In this document: positions 1 to 5,314 of the stretch, piece by piece
How positions within the stretch are numbered: position 1 is the first letter of the stretch
Layout: every line of letters begins with the position of its first letter
From: ZC4RG29 sp036273935
GTDB lineage: Bacteria; Bacteroidota; Bacteroidia; Cytophagales; Cyclobacteriaceae
Direction of reading: 5' to 3'
Assembly (NCBI GenBank): GCA_036273935.1
Contig: DASUGQ010000546.1
Span: 1-18,659, forward strand
Length of the DNA: 18,659 nucleotides
The notes under the pieces: generated by a model
Databases searched by the model: none
What the model was told of the DNA's origin: nothing
Seen by the model: only the letters and a program-made list of their open reading frames with translations
Program-made: the position numbers and the translations under genes

Positions 1-392
1 CATGGCAGATCAAATTTTATGGCCCGGAAGGCGAGCGCCGGAGTCTCTGCTTTTGGTTTGATTTTATTGAGCGACGTGCCCATGTCCAATTCCTCCGCCA
101 ATGCAAAGCTTCCATAAATGAGCCCGGTCCCATCGCCGCCAGTGATCGCGATCTTTTTTTGATCAAATGAAATCCTGTACGACTGCTTCCCGATGTCTTC
201 GGCAATAGCCAGTGTCACACTGTAGTCCGCTCTTTTCCTGATTGAATATCCATTCTTAACCAATGATTTCTCCAACACGCCGGCAGCATAACCAGCCTGA
301 CGTGATGATCGATCATATACCAGATTGACGGATTGACCGCAGACAAGACCCCTCAGTCCGACAAATAAAATCAGGAGCAATACTTTATTCAT
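1..392 (-). CDS. Secreted glycoside-hydrolase-like protein, N-terminal part (truncated by window edge)
   Basis: Reading the minus strand from the ATG at 390-392 gives 130 open codons that run off the left edge. Residues 1-19 form a signal peptide ending around VCG-Q, so the protein is exported. The visible part resembles the alpha/beta N-terminal domain that precedes the catalytic barrel in GH67/GH20-like enzymes of Bacteroidota. The segments are GDGTGLIYGSFALAEEL (about residues 87-103) and, near the edge, FRAIKFDLPW, the type of junction that leads into a TIM barrel. No catalytic residue lies inside the window, so substrate and activity cannot be named. Another frame holds a 62-codon open reading frame here, but it lacks the signal peptide and the conserved segments. 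The gene follows the SRPBCC gene on the same strand after 276 bases, so it probably has its own promoter. Confidence 0.72.
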   Translation of the reverse strand, partial: MNKVLLLILFVGLRGLVCGQSVNLVYDRSSRQAGYAAGVLEKSLVKNGYSIRKRADYSVTLAIAEDIGKQSYRISFDQKKIAITGGDGTGLIYGSFALAEELDMGTSLNKIKPKAETPALAFRAIKFDLP

Positions 393-668
393 CGGGGTAA
401 ATTAACAAACTAATTGAGAATCACGGACGGTTTTTCCTCATATGGACCTTAAGAAACTTATAAGGTGGAACATTCCTGGTTATGAGAGAGCCCCGGCATT
501 GACGCCGGCAACCTTTAAAAGGTCGATTAACTGAAAAATTTCTATTGGTTTGGAGACACACTCCACACGCAATATTGCATAACCAATCGTCTAGGGTACT
601 GCTGCGAACAGTTGTCCGCTGCTAAATGATCGTGCTGTCCTGTGGTACGTTCGAGCGATGTCAATCAT
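393..668. other. Intergenic region with clustered short palindromes
   Basis: No gene is seen. Between 493 and 587 there are several inverted repeats. CCGGC (493-497) pairs with GCCGG (504-508). ACCTTT-A-AAAGGT fills 511-523. An ATTGGTT/AACCAAT pair (544-550 with 581-587) encloses TGGAG-acaca-CTCCA (551-565) and GCAATATTGC (569-578). They could be a terminator or leader structure for the minus-strand genes, or a structured RNA. No T-run typical of an intrinsic terminator follows any stem on the minus strand. Confidence 0.4.
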
Positions 669-1214
669 TTACTTCAATGATGCCTGACCCTTTTCCATTA
701 CCTCCTTCAGGGTTGAAAGGCTCTCGTCAAGATCAGCTCCCAGCATATTGTTCATAAAGAGGTTCATGAAATTCATGGGATATTGATTTGCACCTTTCAT
801 GCCCCAGGTCACCTTTGTCTGGTCGGGTGCAACTTCTTCCGTTATCATATGCGTATGGGCAACCCCTTCAAAAGGTTTGATAAAGCGAAGTTCAGCCTCG
901 ACGAGATCGCCATCCACCACGTTGGTTAGTTCCTGTTCACCTTTCCCCGCCTTATCACCATCCCAGGAATACACGCAACCAACCGCACCATCCGTCCCGC
1001 TAAAATCCTTTTTCATCGCCGGGTCCATTATGACCCATTTATTGTAACGATCCTGATTTTTCAAATACCGCACGAAATCATAGACTTCGGTTTTCGGCTT
1101 ATTGATCACAATTTCCCTTTCAACATCATATTCCCTCGTAATGAACACCGCCATAACCAGGGGTATTAAAATGATGACGCCGACGACAATGAAAATGACT
1201 TTGATTGTTTTCAT
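669..1214 (-). CDS. Membrane-anchored SRPBCC (START/Bet v1-like) family protein
   Basis: The 181-residue product starts with a single hydrophobic segment (about residues 5-24) after MKTIK, which reads as an N-terminal membrane anchor. Residues about 30-175 fit the SRPBCC lipid-binding fold: REIVINKPKTEVYDFV at the first strand and helix, the NQDRYNKW turn with the following MDPAM segment, and a long C-terminal helix (SLSTLKEVMEKG). This arrangement of an anchor plus a polyketide-cyclase-like domain is common in Bacteroidota, and its ligand is not known. It lies between a VOC gene and a glycoside-hydrolase-like gene on the same strand, with gaps of 119 and 276 bases, so it is probably transcribed alone. 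The leader holds one copy of a repeated stem-loop element (1238-1302). The family call is fairly sure; the biological role is open. Confidence 0.85.
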   Translation of the reverse strand: MKTIKVIFIVVGVIILIPLVMAVFITREYDVEREIVINKPKTEVYDFVRYLKNQDRYNKWVIMDPAMKKDFSGTDGAVGCVYSWDGDKAGKGEQELTNVVDGDLVEAELRFIKPFEGVAHTHMITEEVAPDQTKVTWGMKGANQYPMNFMNLFMNNMLGADLDESLSTLKEVMEKGQASLK

Positions 1215-1237
1215 CTGTATATAATTTAATTTTTAAC

Positions 1238-1302
1238 GGAACAGATGGAATCGCATGCTATATTCATCGCTTTTGGGTAAACGCAGTGCATGACGATTTC
1301 AT
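1238..1302. repeat. Structured intergenic repeat, copy 1
   Basis: This ~65-bp stretch matches 14784-14850 at 48 of 67 aligned columns by hand count. It starts GGAACA and has left arm AATCGCATG (1249-1257) pairing with CATGACGATT (1289-1298), leaving A1293 bulged. The stem extends outward through G1248 with T1299 and then ATG/CAT. The 31-base loop carries TTTTGGGT followed by AACG and GTG. It lies between the VOC and SRPBCC genes. Stem pair C1252-G1295 corresponds to G-C in the other copy, a compensatory change. Confidence 0.6.
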
Positions 1303-1333
1303 GTGATTGATTTTTTAATCGCGCTTTAAATTA

Positions 1334-1759
1334 CTATTTGGGATTATGACAACTCACCATCCATTGTACACCAAACTTGTCGGTGAACATTCCAAAATAA
1401 GAACCCCAGAACATCTTGTTCATCGGCACAGCAACCTTTCCACCGACAGAAAGCGCCGAGAACAAGTTGTCCGCCTCCGCCTCGCTGTCCGCATCGATGG
1501 AGATGTGGAAATTATTACCCTGTTGTATCGTGTGGCCCATGGACTCAAGTGCATCCGTCGCCATTAGGACATTACCTTTGCCAATGGGCAAAGCGATGTG
1601 CATGATCTTCTCCCGCTCATGAGCAGGTACCCGTTCTGCCTCCGGAGTATCTTTAAATCGCATCACGGCGGCAAACTCTCCTCCGAATACTGACTTGTAA
1701 AAATTAAATGCTTCCTCGGAATTTCCTTTGAAGTTTAAATAGGGATTGAACGTTGTCAT
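1334..1759 (-). CDS. VOC (glyoxalase/bleomycin-resistance) superfamily protein, PhnB/YjdN-like
   Basis: The 141-residue product has the layout of PhnB-like VOC proteins, which are two beta-alpha-beta-beta-beta units in the cytoplasm. The first unit opens with NPYLNFKGNSEEAFNFYKSVFGGE (about residues 5-28) and includes MHIALPIGKGNVLMATD (53-69), where His54 sits at a metal-ligand-like position. The second has NFHISIDADSEAEADNLFSAL (83-103) and ends in the family signature MFWGSYFGMFTDKFGVQW (116-133). Members annotated as 3-demethylubiquinone methyltransferase-like belong here, but usually lack shown activity, so no reaction is claimed. The length matches the family. It is flanked by same-strand genes at 119 and 108 bases and is probably monocistronic. 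Confidence 0.88.
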   Translation of the reverse strand: MTTFNPYLNFKGNSEEAFNFYKSVFGGEFAAVMRFKDTPEAERVPAHEREKIMHIALPIGKGNVLMATDALESMGHTIQQGNNFHISIDADSEAEADNLFSALSVGGKVAVPMNKMFWGSYFGMFTDKFGVQWMVSCHNPK

Positions 1760-1867
1760 AAGTTTTATTTTTGCGTTGATGGATCAAATGTATCAGAAAC
1801 CGTTCGGCTACACGGGTTGTATTTACGACATTATCGGGTGCGAACTACGACTTCGTCGCACATGGCC

Positions 1868-2107
1868 TTACCTCGCCGTGAATTGATCATCTTCCTGAAG
1901 GATCTCGGCATGGAAGCCAAACGCACTGAGGAGGCTTATCAACGAGGCCGGACTCACATTGCGCGACTCACATTGTACGCGCAGAATTTTATCACAATCT
2001 TCCAGGTCAAAGGTGGCTTGATAATCTGGAAATATTTTGTGGATGCAATGGGTTAACGAAGCAGCCTCTGCCATTTCATTAACATTGGTTTTAAATACTT
2101 CGACCAT
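1868..2107 (-). CDS. Small HMA-like (ferredoxin-fold) protein, function unknown
   Basis: The product has 79 residues with no signal peptide. It opens VEVFKTNVNEMAEAASL and contains FDLEDCDKILRV (33-44), which suggests a beta-alpha-beta-beta-alpha-beta fold like heavy-metal-associated domains. The CxxC metal motif is absent; the three cysteines (21, 38, 46) are not in that spacing. I recall similar short proteins in other Bacteroidota, but I know no function. The ATG shares bases with the upstream hydrolase stop (TAATG overlap at 2105-2109), a layout typical of translational coupling. It is therefore the last gene of the three-gene operon that starts at 3087. An overlapping plus-strand frame here is a shadow. 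Confidence 0.75.
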   Translation of the reverse strand: MVEVFKTNVNEMAEAASLTHCIHKIFPDYQATFDLEDCDKILRVQCESRNVSPASLISLLSAFGFHAEILQEDDQFTAR

Positions 2108-2658
2108 TATGTAAGACTTTTAATATCCGTTATTAACTCCGGCAGGCCATGGCCAAACAGATGCCCTCCCCCTTCGCATACCCGAACGGTGGCCCACGGC
2201 ATTTCATCAGCGTAATGGGTCAAATGCCGGATCGGTACAACTTCGTCGTCCTTGCTGTGATAGAGAAAGACATCGGGAATCCGACGCAGGTTGGATGAAA
2301 AGTTTTTTGTCAGAACGTATTCATCAACATTCCAGTCGTCAGTACCCCAGTACGGCGCGGCGATCAGAAACAATCCACCGATTGCCTTCTCATCGAACGA
2401 CTCGGAAAGATATTTCAGCAAAGTAGACGCCCCCAACGAATGACCAATGAGCAGCGTATTATTGGACAAAATATCAAGCTCTTTTTTGATCGTGATTCTC
2501 CATGCATCATAATGCGGATTTTCGGGATCTGGCATATAAGGATGAAATAATTCGTGGGTGTTAAAAAGGTGGTCGTAAAGGTACGCCAACAGGAAGTCGC
2601 TCCCATTGTGAGACCCCTGGGGTCCTGCGCTATGAATAAAAAGTATTTTTTGCTTCAT
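2107..2658 (-). CDS. Alpha/beta hydrolase (RBBP9/YdeN-like serine hydrolase)
   Basis: This is a cytoplasmic serine hydrolase of unknown substrate. The start is placed at the ATG at 2656-2658, because the core strand KQKILFIHSAG follows at once and 183 residues fit the small RBBP9/YdeN family. An ATG 18 bases upstream (2676) would give 189. Counted from 2658, the nucleophile elbow GHSLGAS puts Ser74, the acid is in SKDDEVV (Asp137 or Asp138), and the base is His166 in GGGHLFGHG, so the catalytic triad looks complete. HSAGPQGSHNGS near the N-terminus would form the oxyanion-hole loop. The stop codon overlaps the start of the next small gene, and the preceding GyrI-like gene ends 24 bases upstream, so all three are one operon. 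Confidence 0.88.
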   Translation of the reverse strand: MKQKILFIHSAGPQGSHNGSDFLLAYLYDHLFNTHELFHPYMPDPENPHYDAWRITIKKELDILSNNTLLIGHSLGASTLLKYLSESFDEKAIGGLFLIAAPYWGTDDWNVDEYVLTKNFSSNLRRIPDVFLYHSKDDEVVPIRHLTHYADEMPWATVRVCEGGGHLFGHGLPELITDIKSLT

Positions 2659-2682
2659 CCGTTTAAGCTCTTCCATTAACGG

Positions 2683-3087
2683 CTAGGGTACCCGTACCAT
2701 ACATAGCATTTCTTTATCCGATTTGTACCATTCAACACACGGGCGATTCTCATCGGGACAATCATCTTTCATTATTTCATGAAATACATCCTTGATTTTA
2801 TCGGTCTTTTTACTCCAGTCCTTTACCATGATCGTATTGTAATTCCCCTTTGCTATGGTAAATCTTTCATAGTTATACTTTTCGGCTTCCCCTTCGAACC
2901 TTTCCGCTGTAACGGCGAGGTAGACAATGTCCTTATCCCGGACATAGCTGATTCCATAATATGATCGCTCAAGTCCTTCTGGTAATTTTCCTATTAAACT
3001 ATCGAAGGCCTCACCTATCCCGATGGGAAATGTCTTGACCTGAACCCCAAATACCCTCAGGTCATCCTTCAGATAATATTTCTCCAT
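2683..3087 (-). CDS. GyrI-like / AraC effector-binding domain protein
   Basis: The 134-residue product fits the stand-alone effector-binding fold of GyrI, SbmC and the C-terminus of Rob/BmrR regulators. The order is a first strand with VQVKTFPIGIGEAFDSL, then the GISYVRDKDIVYLAVTAE segment (45-61), then YNYERFTIAKGNYNTIMVKDW, where the family normally has a conserved glycine-tyrosine turn. A late acidic/aromatic stretch, CVEWYKSDKEMLCMVRVP, closes the domain. There is no DNA-binding helix, so it would bind a small ligand or a protein partner. It is the first gene of a minus-strand operon with the hydrolase and the 79-residue protein. A promoter-like TAATTTTG lies 29 bases ahead of the ATG. 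Family is likely; ligand unknown. Confidence 0.78.
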   Translation of the reverse strand: MEKYYLKDDLRVFGVQVKTFPIGIGEAFDSLIGKLPEGLERSYYGISYVRDKDIVYLAVTAERFEGEAEKYNYERFTIAKGNYNTIMVKDWSKKTDKIKDVFHEIMKDDCPDENRPCVEWYKSDKEMLCMVRVP

Positions 3088-3115
3088 GATGCATCATTTA
3101 ACTTATGTGAACAAT

Positions 3116-3123
3116 CAAAATTA
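3116..3123 (-). promoter_or_regulatory. Bacteroidota -7 promoter element for the effector-binding/hydrolase operon
   Basis: The minus strand reads TAATTTTG, a full match to the TAnnTTTG element of Bacteroidota promoters, 29 bases before the ATG at 3087. It would give a leader of about 20 bases. I found no good TTG element at the usual 17-23-base distance upstream, so the assignment rests on the -7 motif and position. Confidence 0.5.
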
Positions 3124-3171
3124 GTCTACAACAAAACGCATTGCAGGGTGCAAATCCGGCATTATGGGGGG

Positions 3172-3202
3172 TTGATCGCGACAATACAGTCAGCTACATT
3201 TG
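3172..3202 (+). promoter_or_regulatory. Promoter of the GlxA-type regulator, predicting a near-leaderless mRNA
   Basis: TTG at 3172-3174 and TACATTTG at 3195-3202 are separated by 20 bases, matching the Bacteroidota -33/-7 arrangement. The ATG of the gene follows four bases after the -7 element, so transcription would start at or within a few bases of the start codon. Confidence 0.6.
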
Positions 3203-3206
3203 ACTT

Positions 3207-4193
3207 ATGAAGCACATATCCATTCTTGTCCCGAAAGGAGCCATTCTTGGAAGCCTCGAAGGCTCTCGTCAGTTGTTGACTCAGGTTAACCAGTTCTACC
3301 TGGCAAAAGGAGCATCTCCAATCTTTAACGTTCAACTTGTCGGACTGTCAGAGCACACACGGCTCAGTGGCGGGTCGTTCACCGCTAATGCAGATGTGTT
3401 GATCGATGAGGTTAGCAAAACCGACTTAATTATAATTCCGGCAGTGGATGGTGATATCAATGTAGCAATTGAAGAGAACAAGGACTTCATACCCTGGATC
3501 ATCAAGCACTACAGGAATGGAGCAGAGGTTGCCAGTCTTTGCCTTGGCGCATTTATCCTGGCGTCCACCGGGTTGGTGAATGGTCGTAAATGTGCTACGC
3601 ATTGGCTTGCTGAAGGCAACTTCAGAAGAATGTTCCCTGAAGTTAACCTGGTCACTGAAAAGGTAATCACGGACGAACAGGGCATTTATTCCAGCGGCGG
3701 AGCTTTCTCCTATACCAACCTGATCTTATACCTCATTGAAAAATATGCGGGTCGCGAGGTGGCTATCCTTTCCGCCAAGGTATTTGCCCTGGACATCGAT
3801 CGTGAAGATCAATTGTCGTTTGTGATCTTCCAGGGGCAGAAAGACCATGAAGATCCGCAGATCAAAAAGGCCCAGGAGTTCATTGAGAAAAATTTTCAGG
3901 ACAAGATCACGGTCGACCAGTTGGCCTCCATGCTGGCCATCGGCAGGCGAAACCTTGAACGAAGGTTTAAGAAGGCTACTTCGAATACCGTCTCGGAGTA
4001 CATTCAAAGGGTGAAAGTGGAAGCCGCTAAAATCCGGCTCGAGTCTTCCCGGGAAAATGTCAATGAAGTGATGTTCCAGGTGGGATACTCCGACACGAAG
4101 GCATTTCGGAATACCTTCAAAAGGATCACGGGTCTGTCCCCCGTCCAGTATCGTCAAAAATATAACAAGGAAACCATGCACGCGCTGGCATAA
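3207..4193 (+). CDS. GlxA-type transcriptional regulator (DJ-1/PfpI domain plus AraC helix-turn-helix)
   Basis: The 328-residue protein joins a DJ-1/PfpI-like domain (about residues 1-195) to an AraC/XylS DNA-binding domain (about 215-320). The first part has the elbow VASLCLGAFILASTGLV with Cys112 in the usual cysteine position, then KCATHW with His132 and SSGGAFSYTNL. These regulators normally sense small molecules without hydrolysing them. The C-terminal part has two helix-turn-helix units: ITVDQLASMLAIGRRNLERRFK and VNEVMFQVGYSDTKAFRNTFKRITGLSPVQYR. The start is fixed by MKHISILVPKGA, a typical family opening. It diverges from the effector-binding/hydrolase operon and may regulate it, which is an inference from position only. 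A terminator begins at its stop codon. Confidence 0.92.
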   Translation: MKHISILVPKGAILGSLEGSRQLLTQVNQFYLAKGASPIFNVQLVGLSEHTRLSGGSFTANADVLIDEVSKTDLIIIPAVDGDINVAIEENKDFIPWIIKHYRNGAEVASLCLGAFILASTGLVNGRKCATHWLAEGNFRRMFPEVNLVTEKVITDEQGIYSSGGAFSYTNLILYLIEKYAGREVAILSAKVFALDIDREDQLSFVIFQGQKDHEDPQIKKAQEFIEKNFQDKITVDQLASMLAIGRRNLERRFKKATSNTVSEYIQRVKVEAAKIRLESSRENVNEVMFQVGYSDTKAFRNTFKRITGLSPVQYRQKYNKETMHALA

Positions 4194-4225
4194 AAAAACC
4201 TGGACGATCCCGCCCAGGTTTTTTT
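4192..4225. terminator. Bidirectional intrinsic terminator
   Basis: A7CCTGG (4192-4203) and CCAGGT7 (4214-4225) form a perfect 12-bp stem with a 10-base loop. It is A/T-tailed on both sides, so it can stop transcription from either direction between the convergent regulator and SWIB genes. It overlaps the regulator's TAA stop. Confidence 0.88.
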
Positions 4226-4252
4226 CGACTGCTGTGAAATATTCTTCGCGAA

Positions 4253-4630
4253 CTACTTCACATGCTGGCTGACAATCTTTGCCAGATCGAACATGGAAAC
4301 TTGACTTTTCCCTCCGAAAACTGCTTTAAGCTTGTCATCGCCGTTGATCATTCTCCTGTTTGCTTTGTCCTGAAGACCATTCTTCTTGATGTAATCCCAG
4401 ATCTTCTTGATGATCTCCGTTCTGGGCACAGGCTTGCTGCCAATAACTGCCGCCAGAGTCGCGCTGGGGGTAAGGGCAACCATGAATGCTGCATTAGGTT
4501 TGCGCTTTGCTTTCTTAGCGGCTTTTTTCTTCGGAGCAGCTTTCTTCGCTGCCTTCTTCACTGCTTTCTTAGCAGCCTTCTTCGGAGCAGCTTTCTTCGC
4601 TGCTTTTTTCTTGCTTGCTTTCTTTGCCAT
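4253..4630 (-). CDS. SWIB/MDM2-domain protein with lysine-alanine histone-H1-like tail
   Basis: The 125-residue product has two parts. Residues 1-45 are almost only Lys, Ala and Pro in short AAKKA/APKK repeats, like eukaryotic histone H1 tails and bacterial DNA-condensing proteins. Residues about 46-125 are a SWIB domain: AAFMVALTPSATLAAVIG, then VPRTEIIKKIWDYIKKNGLQD and NRRMINGDDKLKAVFGGKSQVSMFDLAKIVSQH. Similar proteins are known in Bacteroidota and in chlamydiae, where they are thought to act on nucleoid DNA. DNA binding through the tail is inferred here. The low-complexity tail explains the long open frames on the opposite strand, which are shadows. It is a single gene, convergent with the GlxA-type regulator across a shared terminator. 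Confidence 0.93.
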   Translation of the reverse strand: MAKKASKKKAAKKAAPKKAAKKAVKKAAKKAAPKKKAAKKAKRKPNAAFMVALTPSATLAAVIGSKPVPRTEIIKKIWDYIKKNGLQDKANRRMINGDDKLKAVFGGKSQVSMFDLAKIVSQHVK

Positions 4631-4778
4631 AGCGTTATATTTATGTTGGTGCGTAGTTAATTAATTGCAATTGAATTTACAATAACCTCCATCATGTCTC
4701 CCCTCGTGCGGCAGGGTTTCGACTATTGGCACACGCCCCTCGTCAAACAGCAAATTTCCCTATGAAAAAAATAATTTT

Positions 4779-4834
4779 TATTTACTTAACAAAAATGAAA
4801 CTAATAGATTATATTCACGTTTGTTAAGTAAATA
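4779..4834. promoter_or_regulatory. Candidate PadR operator: perfect 15-bp inverted repeat
   Basis: TATTTACTTAACAAA (4779-4793) and its exact reverse complement TTTGTTAAGTAAATA (4820-4834) lie 26 bases apart, with arm centres 41 bp apart. The right arm overlaps CACGTTTG (4816-4823), one mismatch from the TAnnTTTG -7 element, and ends 11 bases before the PadR ATG. This fits an autoregulatory operator, though the arms could also fold as a stem in a longer transcript. Confidence 0.6.
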
Positions 4835-4845
4835 TAAAGAAGAAA

Positions 4846-5172
4846 ATGAAGGATCAATCTCTTGGAGAATTTGAAGAGCTAGTTCTCCTGATGGTAGCCG
4901 CACTACACGATGAGGCCTACGGTGTTTCTATCCTTGAAAGTCTGGAAGAAAAACTTGAAAAGAAGGTGAACATTAGCGCTGTTCATGTGGCACTTAAGCG
5001 AATGGAAGACAAAGGATTCGTGCGATCGCGATTCGGCGGTATTACCGAGGATCGCGGTGGAAGGAGGAAAAAATTTTATGTCATTACAGCACTTGGAAAG
5101 CGCGTTCTTGACAGTCAGTTTGCTCTTCGTACCAGTATATACAAGCAGATACCAAAGATATCTTTTAGCTGA
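4846..5172 (+). CDS. PadR-family transcriptional regulator
   Basis: The 108-residue protein is a winged-helix regulator of the PadR type. Residues 7-21 (GEFEELVLLMVAAL) start the first helix. AYGVSILESLEEKLEKKVNISAVHVALKRMEDKGFVRSR (24-62) is the helix-turn-helix with the usual phrase for choosing between long and short forms. EDRGGRRKKFYVITALGKRVL (68-88) is the wing followed by the final helix. It is of the short class lacking the extra C-terminal dimerisation domain. PadR genes next to prefix-domain FtsX permeases are a known pairing, so the three permeases downstream are its likely targets, as is its own promoter. The gap to the first permease is 142 bases and holds A-rich DNA. Confidence 0.93.
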   Translation: MKDQSLGEFEELVLLMVAALHDEAYGVSILESLEEKLEKKVNISAVHVALKRMEDKGFVRSRFGGITEDRGGRRKKFYVITALGKRVLDSQFALRTSIYKQIPKISFS

Positions 5173-5314
5173 ATAAAATATCGATTGTCATTGATCACGA
5201 CAGACGCATATTTCACTGTGAAAAGGGACAAAAAAAAGTTTATTCAGACCTAAAAAAAAAATAAAAAAATTTCGCTACCACAGACAAATTTCCCTCTGGA
5301 ATGACTTTTCCCCT
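5173..5314. promoter_or_regulatory. A-tract-rich gap upstream of the permease operon with a TTTCACTGTGAAA palindrome
   Basis: The gap holds TTTCAC-T-GTGAAA (5211-5223), a perfect palindrome around one base. It lies inside a 9-bp inverted repeat CTGAATAAA/TTTATTCAG (5169-5177 and 5239-5247). Three A-runs follow at about 5230-5270, spaced in a way that could bend DNA. A permease promoter or operator is plausible, but no clear TAnnTTTG element is seen. Confidence 0.35.

Noticed and set aside
17..205. 62-codon minus-strand frame at the left edge
   Set aside because: It is a shadow of the true frame, which starts at 392 with a signal peptide.
600..668. tRNA-like GTTCGAGC motif near 650
   Set aside because: No acceptor stem, anticodon arm or D arm could be fitted around it.
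4262..4664. Plus-strand hydrophobic frames opposite the SWIB gene (Phe/Ala-rich)
   Set aside because: They are antisense reads of the Lys/Ala repeat codons, not membrane proteins.
4762..4827. A 21-codon frame starting MKKIIFIYLT upstream of the PadR gene
   Set aside because: It is AT-rich, lies across the inverted repeat, and has no supporting features; likely chance.
4748..5293. CAAATTTCCCT present before the PadR gene and again before permease 1
   Set aside because: Only 11 bases match in AT-rich DNA and the flanks differ; too short to call a duplicated regulatory site.
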